Made by a program: the position numbers and the translations under genes. Under the pieces are notes generated by a model. The model had not been told where the DNA came from. It did no database searches and saw only the letters and a list, made by a program, of their open reading frames with translations. Shown piece by piece: positions 13,501 to 21,884 of a stretch of 40,574 nt of DNA. The stretch comes from Bacteroidota bacterium. Lineage in GTDB: Bacteria > Bacteroidota > Bacteroidia > Chitinophagales > Chitinophagaceae. The stretch lies in the NCBI GenBank assembly GCA_003175695.1, contig PSRA01000176.1, positions 1 through 40,574 of the forward strand, in the 5' to 3' direction. Position 1 is the first letter of the stretch. Each line of letters begins with the position of its first letter.

Positions 13501-15357
13501 GGGAACAGGGGGAGTAGCCTCGCGGGCGATTTCACCATTTGCTACTTTGGTCTGATACTCTTTAGCGTAAAAGCTCGCCTTCAACAGTTCTTGAGGATTA
13601 TCTGAAGATGGATCAACTCCCTTAGACAAGACGTACTCATTTTCTGAAAGCGTTGGAAGGACCCTAGTACCTTTGTTTTGCTCATAAAAATCAACCATAT
13701 CGCGATAACCATTTCTCTTAAAGAGATTCAGGGGGTCTTCTACTCCCTGAGCATAAAGATCGTTTATGGCCGCCGCCGTTTTTGGATGACTCAAAAAGAA
13801 GTTTACGTTTGTGTTGTTTTTCGCAATGTCTGCTAGTGGTTGTAGGAGCTCTTTTTCGTTTTTTGCGCCCTCTTTTTCCCACGGCAATGGACCCTGAGAT
13901 GCAATGCTCATAGGTTCACTGGCGGCTTCTGGATTCACCTTATTCCTTGAGACTAGCTGATCTGTCACTGCCTGTGCTTGTGCATCCGGCAATGACTTCA
14001 CTGCCTGTGCGTTCTGTTCTTTGATTGCCTCTACTTGTGGAGGAGGATTCTCCCCGTACTGACTTCTGATTCCGTGGTTCACGAGAGACTCGGCATTCTC
14101 TTGCGGTGACATGATTTGCAGTTCACCCTTTGTACCACCCGGAGTCTCAAAGTCGATGTGGTACGCAGAGTAGGTATCTTTTACCACTGGCTCATCAGAG
14201 ATAATCTTGATTGCCCCCGACTTCTGGAGCGCGTCGAGTCCTTGGCCAATGGCTTGAGACTGAGCGGGATCGGTAACGGTGATACGGCCACCATATACGT
14301 CATTGAGGTTGTCAATGCCGTAGTCGCGCCCCTGTGATCTTTTGAGAATCACCTTCTGGAACATTGTCTCCGGCGCTTTGAGTCGAGACTCAAAATCTGA
14401 CCCAGTTTGATCTGCTATACCCTTGAAAGCGGTATCGAGGTTTGGCTTATCCTGCGTCGCTTGGGCCACCATCTGCGCCATCTTTTGCTTTTGGTCTGTC
14501 TGGAATAGGTCCTGGCCATACTTATTCACCACGTCCGGAGTGAGGGATTTCTCTGCCTGGTTAGCAGCTCCTGCATTGGGACTTGGTTCTGAGACACTCT
14601 CTGGAGAGGCGTTGTTCACATCTCTCAGGTTCGCAACCCCCTGACTAATGGCGGATACCCCACCCGCACTAACCCCTCCCACTAATCCACCAACAGCGGC
14701 CTGAGTAGCGACGTTTTGCGCCACGTTTCCGGCATATTGAAGAGGATTTGAGGTATTTCTTCCTTGTCCTATTCCTGAAAGAAGTCCAAAACCAGCGCCA
14801 TACTTTGCGCCTTGAAGAGCCCCCTGACCAGCGGCTTGGAGTATTCCTTCTTTGGCAGCCGTTTCTGCGACGGCTCCAACTCCTCCTAAGCTTGCAATCG
14901 TCGCCACAGGTAGTGCGGCTTGGGCAATATCACTAGCAGCAACTCTTGGCTGGAGGATTTGCCCCGTTCGTACATCCACCCCAATATTTCTTCCAGCCAT
15001 CGCAATGTTTTGGGGAACATTGGCAACACTCTCTGGAATGCCTAAACCAAACCGAGTAACTCCCCCAGCTATCTGCCCAGCTGGTCCAGGGACAGCATTC
15101 TGAACTGCTTGTCCAGCTTGTTCTGCGAACGTAAGGGGAGAGTTAGATAAGTTAGTGGCGGCTTGCTGTGCGGCACCTAGTCCTTGAGCCACGGGGCTAG
15201 ACCAGAAGTTCTGGCCGCCATTTGATTCTGGGTTAAAGTAGTTTTCTACTCCCTGGACCGCACCGCCGACAGCACTGCCGACACCTTGAGCCGCACTCTG
15301 GACGGTGTTGCGAAAATCGTCAATCTTGCTCTGGATATATGCGGAAAGGTCGGCCAT
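10504..15357 (-). CDS. Giant internal/ejection protein with RelA/SpoT-like domain
   Basis: At 1617 residues this is the largest product. Residues 1-250 are Ala/Gly/Gln-rich with hydrophobic glycine helices, as in DNA-ejection proteins that enter membranes. Residues about 318-436 align by eye with the (p)ppGpp synthetase fold: SRLKAPETMFQK (R325, K327, K335) for the G-R-x-K...K segment, IDNLNDVYGGRITV with D353 for the catalytic aspartate motif, YSAYH, and GELQIMS with E412 for the E-x-Q motif. The rest is mostly helical and resembles large polyvalent phage proteins. The tail is Ser/Lys/Pro-rich and basic. It follows the coiled-coil protein gene and precedes lysis genes, the place of internal virion proteins. 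AGGA lies eight bases before the ATG. The virion location and enzyme activity are inferred. Confidence 0.65.
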   Translation of the reverse strand: MADLSAYIQSKIDDFRNTVQSAAQGVGSAVGGAVQGVENYFNPESNGGQNFWSSPVAQGLGAAQQAATNLSNSPLTFAEQAGQAVQNAVPGPAGQIAGGVTRFGLGIPESVANVPQNIAMAGRNIGVDVRTGQILQPRVAASDIAQAALPVATIASLGGVGAVAETAAKEGILQAAGQGALQGAKYGAGFGLLSGIGQGRNTSNPLQYAGNVAQNVATQAAVGGLVGGVSAGGVSAISQGVANLRDVNNASPESVSEPSPNAGAANQAEKSLTPDVVNKYGQDLFQTDQKQKMAQMVAQATQDKPNLDTAFKGIADQTGSDFESRLKAPETMFQKVILKRSQGRDYGIDNLNDVYGGRITVTDPAQSQAIGQGLDALQKSGAIKIISDEPVVKDTYSAYHIDFETPGGTKGELQIMSPQENAESLVNHGIRSQYGENPPPQVEAIKEQNAQAVKSLPDAQAQAVTDQLVSRNKVNPEAASEPMSIASQGPLPWEKEGAKNEKELLQPLADIAKNNTNVNFFLSHPKTAAAINDLYAQGVEDPLNLFKRNGYRDMVDFYEQNKGTRVLPTLSENEYVLSKGVDPSSDNPQELLKASFYAKEYQTKVANGEIAREATPPVPTPSELPVVPQEPIPRNKEGEIDRTQLTGQQLLTPSERLKGTMYGLAPEPGSPEAEAMNKPPQEPGQPALDPQYVAQQARLARSGAVGAIQFQARTLASQLDQVLRTPQDNLNFRLAVENPDKLAEYAATSSNPQAFTQLAQRYSNFTDFIFNQFQNKNLEMNYVQDYFTHIWDLSTPEAQQTYNDLLANIRNSQSGFTKDRFFETIQQGLDAGLTLKNPNVSQDVIQYAQSMGNQVGAAAFNQRINELRPGGAIEGAGAYNFQGKPFLQSNVPGNQGTFIDPEIQKYMGVYSPSAFANLGIVKGWDVQIGDNTIHLPGADDLNQILKQIKLGGGGFHALNTTLRQTVNDPTIIPRATANMFDIDARNAFNQKAIDDGVIAAGTKAGVTYGNNADIQKGTLLDTVKGFNPITRLNNAVFGGLINTYKINLTRGMMEKFPNMDTDPVQMAQAQEYAKQINSLMGGLNYEAIGRNKTLQQIFRFLGLAPDFSEGSAKQIFAAGNPLGYANQITRPAAVFALRNVVGQVALYASLAEAGRFLTTGSFSTDFKSFVDNSILRPNIPLPNNAAFNNPKTGKTQSAFLPTSEFGTFASAVNDPTHFLQARGSALLSAAESLRSGKDYYGNPLVNPWNGTPDTLVNRLKAIGPSQLPIPVQQAGKLAAGTQTPADTALNILGTRVANNPNDPKTIEATNFFNLRDQLAKGLNPNEQQIFSGVLHPTTKDPAGNLVVDKTPYNTPEKYVALLQDPKLLAAEQQLQTAQPNHDPLWDLKGQDLLHALQYYSLKAQNPTTGFSNADPTVKALQQSLPQGFFNARGAFFNSLVQQGIMQPSTGPQTPPAVTNFWNQYYQYPQGSAQRKTMLQSPAGIAALAYISQEQNLTNQQRADMGLPLLAATGGGSSGGRSGYSSNRARYGNFGFIGNTMIPRPRIPLVRTPKGKLNYKVAKAPKAKLKAAPKLTSSAPGLGKISGVKSGFKSPKIALKATKPSIKPTGKLVKNRIA

Positions 15358-15395
15358 GAAATGATCCTAACCAAGAAGGGGATCAGTTTTCAATC

Positions 15396-16604
15396 CTATT
15401 GCAGGTTTACCTGGCCAAACTGTGGGTATGAAAATCCAAACGGATTCTGTTGCTGTTGGTTTTGCTGTTGATTTGGCCCACCTACTTGCCCAGTAACCGC
15501 CCACGGATTGTATCCCTGTGCGACCTGTTGTCCGGGAAGAGCCATTTGCATCTGTTGGTATGCCGCCATGTTTTGTGGCGTCTGTGCCATTGTGTTGTAT
15601 CCAGCCAGGCCATTGCCGATACCTAGTCGTGCGGCATTTTGCTGGAGCGTCAGGTTGCTGATCAACTGGTTGCTCTGTTGCGTGACCGAGTTGATGTAGT
15701 TCTGATAGTTCTGCAAGGCAGAGAGCGCCTGAGCGGCTTTGTCCACGCCGATTTGTGCGCGCTGACTATTGATCGCTGAAAGCTGTTGCTGGAAGACCTG
15801 TTGCGCCTGATTCAGCGCTGAGGCCTTCTGGTTAGCGATCTGTTGCAACTGGTTTTGATACTGGGACTCGATGTTTTGTGCTTGAGTCTGCAGACCGCCG
15901 AGATTCTGAGCTTTAGTGTTGAAGAGTTGCGTCTCATTCTCTCCAAGCGCCTTACTGTAGAAAGCATTGGCAAAGTCTGCGGCGCTTGATACTCCTGTCC
16001 CTATGCCCGTACTTCCACCAAATCGCTGAGCAGCTCCCTGGTTTACCTGATTAAAAAGATCACGAGCAGCAGCGATTGCATTTTGATAGTTCTGTTGGGT
16101 GTCTGAAACTTGTTGAGCATTCAGGTTCATGCCGGCTTGACGGGCCTGTTGAGCCTGGGGGATGAACTGGTCGTATGGCGCGGTGTATGAGTTGTAGAAG
16201 TTCTGTTCATTTCCTTGAAGGCGGGACTGTTCTTGATTGAGGGCATCGAGAGCTGACTGATAGGCACTGTTCACCTGAGCCCCAATGTCGGGCTGAGACG
16301 GAGGACCAATAGGAACCCAACCGTGAGCCGAGTCGTAGAAATATCCGGGCTGATTTGCATGAGAGGTGTTTATTCCGCCAGAGCTTGGAGCACTAGGAGC
16401 GGGAGCGCTTGTAGAGGTTCCCAGCACTGATCCACCACTGGGGGTTGGACCGTATGGAGCCGAGGTTGGGTTGTAGCTCGCCGACTGCATGGGCGTAACA
16501 CCCTGGTTAAAAGCAGGTCCGTAATATGTTTGGTCTATTGCAGTGGGACCGCCTGGATAAGCAGGTTGTGTTGGAGCGGGTGCGGGTTGAGGGGTAGGCC
16601 ACAT
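15396..16604 (-). CDS. Gln/Ala-rich coiled-coil virion protein, predicted leaderless
   Basis: The 402-residue protein starts with a Pro/Ser/Gly-rich segment to about residue 95. Long Gln/Ala/Asn-rich helices with coiled-coil character follow (SALDALNQEQSRLQGNEQNF; QNIESQYQNQLQQIANQKA), and it ends Gln-rich. This composition is typical of internal core or ejection proteins of short-tailed phages, and the giant ejection-type gene follows 38 bases later. No ribosome site precedes the ATG. Promoter boxes at 16640-16611 end six bases before it. The family is not recognised. Confidence 0.6.
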   Translation of the reverse strand: MWPTPQPAPAPTQPAYPGGPTAIDQTYYGPAFNQGVTPMQSASYNPTSAPYGPTPSGGSVLGTSTSAPAPSAPSSGGINTSHANQPGYFYDSAHGWVPIGPPSQPDIGAQVNSAYQSALDALNQEQSRLQGNEQNFYNSYTAPYDQFIPQAQQARQAGMNLNAQQVSDTQQNYQNAIAAARDLFNQVNQGAAQRFGGSTGIGTGVSSAADFANAFYSKALGENETQLFNTKAQNLGGLQTQAQNIESQYQNQLQQIANQKASALNQAQQVFQQQLSAINSQRAQIGVDKAAQALSALQNYQNYINSVTQQSNQLISNLTLQQNAARLGIGNGLAGYNTMAQTPQNMAAYQQMQMALPGQQVAQGYNPWAVTGQVGGPNQQQNQQQQNPFGFSYPQFGQVNLQ

Positions 16605-16610
16605 ACCGCA

Positions 16611-16640
16611 ATACTAGGAAACATGGTTTTTACTTTGCAA
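16611..16640 (-). promoter_or_regulatory. Late promoter, predicted leaderless
   Basis: Minus-strand TTGCAAAGTAAAA begins at 16640. After TTGCAA come 18 bases and TAGTAT (16616-16611), then six bases (TGCGGT) to the ATG at 16604. It matches the late set in sequence and spacing. Confidence 0.75.
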
Positions 16641-16650
16641 GTAGGGAGTT

Positions 16651-16803
16651 TCAATACGAGCTTCCACCCGATTTATCGGGGACATTGAAGAGCGGACCGC
16701 CCCTACGAAGGGCTTTCTTGCGCTTTGCCGCCGCTCGATCTTGTCGATCGCGTTCCTGATGCATTTGCCGCATCATCTTTTGGCCTTCATTTGTTTTTTT
16801 CAT
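16651..16803 (-). CDS. 50-aa basic protein between tail genes
   Basis: The ATG at 16803 follows GGGGGAAAGGAAG. The product begins with MKKTNEGQKMMRQMHQERDR, continues with an arginine/lysine-rich helix (AAAKRKKALRRGGP) and ends SGGSSY. It is likely helical and may bind DNA or a partner protein. It overlaps no neighbour. The stop lies ten bases above the -35 of the next late promoter. Function unknown. Confidence 0.7.
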   Translation of the reverse strand: MKKTNEGQKMMRQMHQERDRQDRAAAKRKKALRRGGPLFNVPDKSGGSSY

Positions 16804-16820
16804 ATACTTCCTTTCCCCCT

Positions 16821-18005
16821 TTACATAAAGAATGCACTTATCCCTGTCGGAGCTACTACCGCAGGAGTATTGTAGACGCTATCCTGACGAGAATCGAGTC
16901 CGGGAGAGGTTGTTCCAGAGATGTTCTGTGAATAATCCGCATGAATGCGACCCACTCCACCGGCGCCTCCGTTCGAGCTTGCTGATCCCGCCGATGCTGT
17001 CACAAGCGAAGAACCGAGTGTGATGTTTTGTCCCTTAAAGAGCACTGAGCCACCCCCACCTCCCGCACCCTGGCCACCAGGATTTCCCCCATTTGCAGCA
17101 ATGGTCCCAGTGACAGTGATTGTTGGGGCGATGAGGATAATGATTCCACCTCCTGCACCGCCACCACCACAGGTAGAGCTGTCTTCGTGACACTCCCCAC
17201 CACCACCTCCGCCAAAGACCATAACGGTTAGTCCTGCATTTCCTGCTGTTCCGCCGCCAGTACCACCCACGCCTCCGTTGATGGAGTTGTTTCCTGTTCC
17301 GCCCGCAGTTCCATCACCGCCACCGCCACCACCTGGTTCAGATGGAGAGCCCAGGACAGAAGCTCCGCCGCCGCCATTTCCATTTGCACTTGTTTGCTGG
17401 GCAGTTGCTCCTCCAGTTCCTTCTCCACAGTTAGAGGTAATGTTGTTGGTTCCACCGCGCCCATTGCCCCCCGCGTATCCGCCTACCGTCGATCCCTGAC
17501 CAGGGGTTCCGTTTGTACCATTGCCACCATTTAGGGCAAGGTTTCCAGTAACCGTGATTGACGTGCTTGCGAGAAGAGCGAGGATGCCACCAAACTTATT
17601 TGTGGTTCCATCCCAACTGCTCCCAGTAAGGGTCACGCCAGAGTTAATCGTTACTGTGGTGTACTGCTTGAGAAGATAGGCCTGTGCAGTGGTGTCATAG
17701 GCCTGGATGGTTGGATACGCAAGCGTCCAGTTTGTGCCTGATCCGGTTGAGGAAATCTTATTGAGTTCCCAGTTTCCTGCTCCAGCCCCACCGTTTCTGC
17801 TTTGGTGAATCAAAATGAGGTTGCCTGCCGCAAATCCTGTGCCAGATCCCGCCGTTGCCGAAGTCACCCCAGAGCTCGCGGAAAGCGTTGTATTTGCCGT
17901 GGAGTCGGTTGTGTTTGAAGCAACCGTAAGCGCACCGTCTCCTCCTCCACCAAAACGGTCAGACCAAGTGCTGGTGTCATCTCCTCGAAACTGACGTTGT
18001 GCCAT
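16821..18005 (-). CDS. Glycine-rich tail fibre or adhesin-like protein
   Basis: The 394-residue protein has an N-terminal beta-rich part followed from about residue 165 by many glycine-rich stretches (GGYAGGNGRGGTNN; GAGGGIIILIAPTITVTG; GSVLFKGQNITLGSS). Such repeats occur in phage adhesins that form glycine-helix sandwiches, and in surface proteins with parallel beta folds. The end (VAPTGISAFFM) is short and hydrophobic. GAGG precedes the ATG and only two bases separate it from the upstream fibre-like gene. A receptor-binding role is likely but inferred. No chaperone domain is visible. Confidence 0.6.
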   Translation of the reverse strand: MAQRQFRGDDTSTWSDRFGGGGDGALTVASNTTDSTANTTLSASSGVTSATAGSGTGFAAGNLILIHQSRNGGAGAGNWELNKISSTGSGTNWTLAYPTIQAYDTTAQAYLLKQYTTVTINSGVTLTGSSWDGTTNKFGGILALLASTSITVTGNLALNGGNGTNGTPGQGSTVGGYAGGNGRGGTNNITSNCGEGTGGATAQQTSANGNGGGGASVLGSPSEPGGGGGGDGTAGGTGNNSINGGVGGTGGGTAGNAGLTVMVFGGGGGGECHEDSSTCGGGGAGGGIIILIAPTITVTGTIAANGGNPGGQGAGGGGGSVLFKGQNITLGSSLVTASAGSASSNGGAGGVGRIHADYSQNISGTTSPGLDSRQDSVYNTPAVVAPTGISAFFM

Positions 18006-18007
18006 TG

Positions 18008-18844
18008 TTACCTCGCATACATTTGGATAGTGATGTCACGGGCCATTGAGCTCGCGGTTGAGGTGCCCACCGTGAAGACATCTCCCTGGTTAAACGTGTT
18101 GGTGGCAATCGAGGCAAGCGAGATATACGTCCCGTTCATAGGAATCATGAACAAGTAGCTGTTTGCCAGAATATCCACACCATTCTTTCGGATTGTGAGA
18201 GCTAGGGATGCCTGTGAGGCCGGACCCTGAGCAACAGCGCTAATCCAAGAAATGGTCCCGGGATCAGTCATAACAAGCGGCACACCCATTGGAACCGATG
18301 GTCCACTTGCTCCGCCGGGAAGCGCCCACACTGGACGAATCTGAAATCCCTGTAGGGATGCACCAGAAGTATTCAGGGCGTTGTGAACAAAGCTATTCTG
18401 TACATCCTCTCGCTGGATTGAGGCATTTGAGGGAACGGCCAGATTTAAGGTATTTGCCACATACAGAGACGCGAGAGAAATGTGCTGGCCATATACATCG
18501 TGTTCGTGGGTAATGACCTGGTGCATTGCGTCTTCCCACACAACGTCTGGCACAAACTCAACGATCGCGCCGACGTTATGCAGTTGATCAGTTGAGCCAC
18601 CAAGTCCCTTCGTCAGTCCAGAGAGGGTTGTGCCTGATTGTCCGGTAAACGAAATGTATTCACGAGCGTTTGGTGTTTTGTTTCCTGACGCGTCTACGCG
18701 ATCAACCACAAAGATTCCAGGAAGGCGAACAACTCCACTAAGGTCGGTGGCCAGAATACATGTGCTTGCTCCCTGTGCCATTTGGGCATTGAGTGTGGTC
18801 TGGAGGTTATTTTGTGTTGGTACACGATAAAGCTGGGTTGCCAT
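18008..18844 (-). CDS. Tail fibre-like protein, predicted leaderless
   Basis: The 278-residue product is beta-rich with short repeats typical of fibre attachment and shaft regions (STCILATDLSGVVRLPGIFVVD; QSGTTLSGLTKGLGG). It has a histidine-rich segment HQVITHEHDVYGQH around residues 110-125. The C-terminal 100 residues look like a small beta-sandwich (ASLALTIRKNGVDI). It is followed after two bases by the glycine-rich adhesin-like gene. It has no ribosome site. Promoter boxes at 18881-18852 end seven bases before the ATG. Confidence 0.6.
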   Translation of the reverse strand: MATQLYRVPTQNNLQTTLNAQMAQGASTCILATDLSGVVRLPGIFVVDRVDASGNKTPNAREYISFTGQSGTTLSGLTKGLGGSTDQLHNVGAIVEFVPDVVWEDAMHQVITHEHDVYGQHISLASLYVANTLNLAVPSNASIQREDVQNSFVHNALNTSGASLQGFQIRPVWALPGGASGPSVPMGVPLVMTDPGTISWISAVAQGPASQASLALTIRKNGVDILANSYLFMIPMNGTYISLASIATNTFNQGDVFTVGTSTASSMARDITIQMYAR

Positions 18845-18851
18845 AGATCAA

Positions 18852-18881
18852 ATCCTATTCTGTGCTGTTTTTACTTTGCAA
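18852..18881 (-). promoter_or_regulatory. Late promoter, predicted leaderless
   Basis: Minus-strand TTGCAA (18881-18876) comes immediately after the stop codon of the stem-protein gene. Eighteen bases follow, then TAGGAT (18857-18852), then seven bases to the ATG at 18844. It shares TTGCAAAGTAAAA with the sites at 16611 and 21539. Confidence 0.75.
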
Positions 18882-20855
18882 CTACACCTTGTCCGCCGCC
18901 GGTAGCGACTGATCTCCCAGGGGTTGAGAGGTCATTCTTACTGCCAAGAACTCCCAGTTGGCATTAGCATCCGTGGACGAAACTTGTACCTGCGCGACAC
19001 GGACGTTCTTGAAGATATTGGAGTACCGAGCAAGTTCGTCACCGGTAATGACGATGGTCGCCTCTGATTGTCCCCACTGCTGTGAACCCCACTGATCATC
19101 TCCCCAGCCACCGGTACCAAGTTGTCCAGCAATCGCAAAGGTCTTCGCCTGAATGGTGATGCCCGATCTATTCTCAATACGCAGGGCAACGTTCACGTTC
19201 CCACGGACGTTACGGAAAAGAACATAGAAGAGCTTGAGCACCTTGAAGATTGACCAATCACCCATGTCTTCTTTTCGTGTCTGCAAGACCTTCCCAATGG
19301 CTGCTCCGTTGTCTGAAATGAATGACGGGGACATCCAGTAGATCGTTGGCTTACCGATTCCAGCGGTCGAATCAGATCCAGCCAACCATGTTTCTGTGGC
19401 GCTTCCATCAAAGTACCTAAGCCACTTGGTAATACCCCAAGGAGTTTTCCACTTCCCAAAAGCACTACGTTCCCGGTCATACATGAGGGTTTCTTGTCTG
19501 GCGGGGAAGGACACAAGGTATTTGTTATCCATATACCCAGCAGCGGCATCGTTATAGTCAGCAGCAGACAGTCCTCTGGCATAGTCTCGGACACGGAAGG
19601 ATAGTTCGTTTGTACGAATCTGGTTGAGGTACTGTGCTTCCATGCCCACTGAGTACAAACCCTTTCTTCCAAAGAAATAGGTATCGTTTTCTACCGACAT
19701 CACCGTGTCTCCCGATGAGGCTCCGGCGGTGTTCGTGAGAAGTTGCACCTGGAAGTCAAGAATATTGTAGCTTCCTAGGGTGACAGTAGACAGAGTGACT
19801 CTATGTGTGGCGTTTTTCTTGAAGACAAGGATCGCGGCCGCAGATGGATTGGTACCGATAATCTGGTTCCCCGTAATACCGAGTCCAGTAATGTCATCTC
19901 CATCGTTCGGAGAAATCAGTGTATATCCACCACCAGAGAAGACGGAGAACTGATCATGAAGTGGGTAGCGACCGGAGACATAGATGCGAGACGGATCACC
20001 GGCGACACCGGCGAGGACGAGTCGGTCTCCAAACTTGAGGATGTATTTGGCCTGAATACCACCAGTCGTATTGGTAGTGGGGGGGAAGAGCGTGGGTGAG
20101 TTTGGCGTCCCATTGTCGTAGAACTGTGTCGCGGACGGAGGGGCTGAGGCAATCCATGTTTCTAGTCCAGGGAATCCGCGATAGATGTTGTATCCAGTGA
20201 GGATAGAAGCGTTGGCAGAGACGGTGTTCCACGTCACCTTGATTGAGGTGGTTGTGAGGTTGAGCGGGAGCGAGGCTAACTGCATGGATACCGACGGAGT
20301 GGTTTCACCGGTCTGAGAAAGCGCAGTAACGAGCCATGAGTATGTATTAAATCCGGAAGCAGACGAGAGTTGGGCAACCGAGACGTTTGTGGGGATACCA
20401 AGAGCAGTGTATGGAATGAGGTTGGTACCATTGAACTTCACAAAGGATGCAGAGACGCCGGCAATATATGTGTTGTTTCCTAGTTCGACTGATTGAAGAT
20501 TTGATCCTGACGGCCATGAGGCGCCGGTAATGATGGTGTATGAGGCACCATTGAGCTTCGTCATGTACCCCGAGTCCGTCATCGCAAGGAGCGTGTTGGT
20601 TGAGGTCAGTGAGTTGTAGTAGGCGTCAAGGAGACGGATACGCCCGGCTTCACCAGCCTGGTTGTACAACTGTGATCCCCAGCGCCCCGTGGGAACCCCC
20701 GATCCCACGAGCATAATGTTGTCTGCTTGGGCGAGTTCGTTCGGGCGAAGTTCGGTCGGCTTGAAGAAGGTGTTGAGTCCACCAGAAAACCCAGTCCATC
20801 GGACGTTATTGTCTTTTGACGGCTTGAAAGGTGGTGTTGGTTTCCTGTTGATCAT
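18882..20855 (-). CDS. Tail stem/propeller protein (P22 gp10- or tubular B-like)
   Basis: The 657-residue protein opens with RWTGFSGGLNTFFKPTEL and PNELAQADNIMLVGSGV, a start shared by many short-tail stem or DNA-stabilisation proteins (SGGLN-...-L...E...A-N...). A fibronectin-type III-like segment lies near residues 178-250 (SIKVTWNTVSA; GYNIYRGF). The remaining blades contain repeated beta strands typical of propeller-like tail proteins. It follows the adaptor gene by five bases, the order seen in P22-like tails. No enzyme motif is present. Exact orthology is not claimed. Confidence 0.7.
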   Translation of the reverse strand: MINRKPTPPFKPSKDNNVRWTGFSGGLNTFFKPTELRPNELAQADNIMLVGSGVPTGRWGSQLYNQAGEAGRIRLLDAYYNSLTSTNTLLAMTDSGYMTKLNGASYTIITGASWPSGSNLQSVELGNNTYIAGVSASFVKFNGTNLIPYTALGIPTNVSVAQLSSASGFNTYSWLVTALSQTGETTPSVSMQLASLPLNLTTTSIKVTWNTVSANASILTGYNIYRGFPGLETWIASAPPSATQFYDNGTPNSPTLFPPTTNTTGGIQAKYILKFGDRLVLAGVAGDPSRIYVSGRYPLHDQFSVFSGGGYTLISPNDGDDITGLGITGNQIIGTNPSAAAILVFKKNATHRVTLSTVTLGSYNILDFQVQLLTNTAGASSGDTVMSVENDTYFFGRKGLYSVGMEAQYLNQIRTNELSFRVRDYARGLSAADYNDAAAGYMDNKYLVSFPARQETLMYDRERSAFGKWKTPWGITKWLRYFDGSATETWLAGSDSTAGIGKPTIYWMSPSFISDNGAAIGKVLQTRKEDMGDWSIFKVLKLFYVLFRNVRGNVNVALRIENRSGITIQAKTFAIAGQLGTGGWGDDQWGSQQWGQSEATIVITGDELARYSNIFKNVRVAQVQVSSTDANANWEFLAVRMTSQPLGDQSLPAADKV

Positions 20856-20860
20856 ACATA

Positions 20861-21532
20861 CTACCCATCGCTTCCAATGTGGAAGTTCTGCCTATCGTAC
20901 TGGGTTCTGATCTGATTACTGAACGCACCTGAGAGAGCAGCTTCTTCTTCCATCATGTTGGCCAGACTATCTTCCGCCTCTGAGTTGAACTGAGGGAAGC
21001 GCGGGTCTGCGCGTGACTCGTAGATCTTGGCAATCACGCCTTTGTACATGTATGAGCGCGACGGACAGGTCACGATGTCTTGCAGGGTGACGAGTGAAGA
21101 TGGAAGCGACTGGTAATCAAAGAGCAATGAGGCACCAGACGCAAGAGCGGGGTTGAAGTTAATCCACTTGCCCGTGACTTCATTTCCGCCCGTGAAACAG
21201 TACCGGTTATTCACATCCATTGTGAGTCGGATATATGACTCTTCTGGGCGGATTTCCTCGTAGTCATTCCCAGATGTCTTTGACATGTCATACGGGCGCC
21301 CCATGAGTGACTTGAAGTTTGAGGGAAGTGCTAGGGATGTACAGGAGAGGAAAATCGAGGGAGCAAAACCATAAACCCGCAACTCCTTGGGTTGGTAGTT
21401 CTTCGCCCACTGATACTGCACTTGATTGACAAGTTGGACGCGGACAGTCAGATCAGTACCCGTTGCTAGGGTGGTGTCCTGATCTACAATCGCGGCCACG
21501 TCGTTGAGAATATCGTTAAGCGTGAAAGACAT
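20861..21532 (-). CDS. Head-tail adaptor (P22 gp4-like), predicted leaderless
   Basis: The 223-residue protein has helices LNDILNDVAAIVDQD and VRVQLVNQVQYQWAK, a beta-rich middle with SLALPSNFKSL, and a C-terminal helical pair (SYMYKGVIAKIYESR; EAEDSLANMMEEEAAL). This is the plan of ring-forming tail accessory proteins that attach to the portal. Its place before the stem protein fits. No ribosome site precedes the ATG. Promoter boxes at 21568-21539 end six bases upstream. Family assignment is by context and overall pattern. Confidence 0.65.
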   Translation of the reverse strand: MSFTLNDILNDVAAIVDQDTTLATGTDLTVRVQLVNQVQYQWAKNYQPKELRVYGFAPSIFLSCTSLALPSNFKSLMGRPYDMSKTSGNDYEEIRPEESYIRLTMDVNNRYCFTGGNEVTGKWINFNPALASGASLLFDYQSLPSSLVTLQDIVTCPSRSYMYKGVIAKIYESRADPRFPQFNSEAEDSLANMMEEEAALSGAFSNQIRTQYDRQNFHIGSDG

Positions 21533-21538
21533 GACCTT

Positions 21539-21568
21539 ATGGTAGGGAAGTCAGGTTTTACTTTGCAA
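21539..21568 (-). promoter_or_regulatory. Late promoter, predicted leaderless
   Basis: Minus-strand TTGCAA (21568-21563) directly follows the TAG of the 103-residue gene. Eighteen bases, TACCAT (21544-21539) and six bases (AAGGTC) lead to the ATG at 21532. Confidence 0.75.
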
Positions 21569-21880
21569 CTAGGGAGCAAGAGAGTAAAACATCGTTTGAA
21601 GCTCATCTAGGGTGACTGGAGGTTTAATGCCAGTGGCAAGTCCAACAAAGGCTTGCTCCCATCGGTCACGAAGGGTTGTGCCGGTAACTCCAGTCAGGGT
21701 TCCAAGCCAGCGCCACTCCAGATCCGTCGCCGTTTCTTGACGATTCGTACTCCCAACCACATGTGAATGCCAGGCCTTCCGAAGGTCTGTAAGAGGCAAT
21801 GTGGCAGGAAGAGTAATGCTCGCCCCTGCAAGTTTGCGGGTATAGTACTGGTACTCGACGTCTTTCTTTGCTGTTGGCAT
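21569..21880 (-). CDS. Small protein of unknown function, probably virion-related (103 aa)
   Basis: The protein has a basic N-terminus (TAKKDVEYQYYTRKLAG), a Thr/Leu-rich middle and a helical C-terminus. It lies between a glycosyltransferase and the head-tail adaptor. AGG precedes the ATG at short distance. The segment SITLPATLPLTDLRKAW and the end VTLDELQTMFYSLAP look structured, but no family is recognised. It may be a minor virion component. Confidence 0.6.
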   Translation of the reverse strand: MPTAKKDVEYQYYTRKLAGASITLPATLPLTDLRKAWHSHVVGSTNRQETATDLEWRWLGTLTGVTGTTLRDRWEQAFVGLATGIKPPVTLDELQTMFYSLAP

Positions 21881-21884
21881 GAAC

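Noticed and set aside
16945-17499. Proline-rich plus-strand frames opposite the adhesin-like gene
   Set aside because: They are the complement of glycine-rich repeats and show no start signals.
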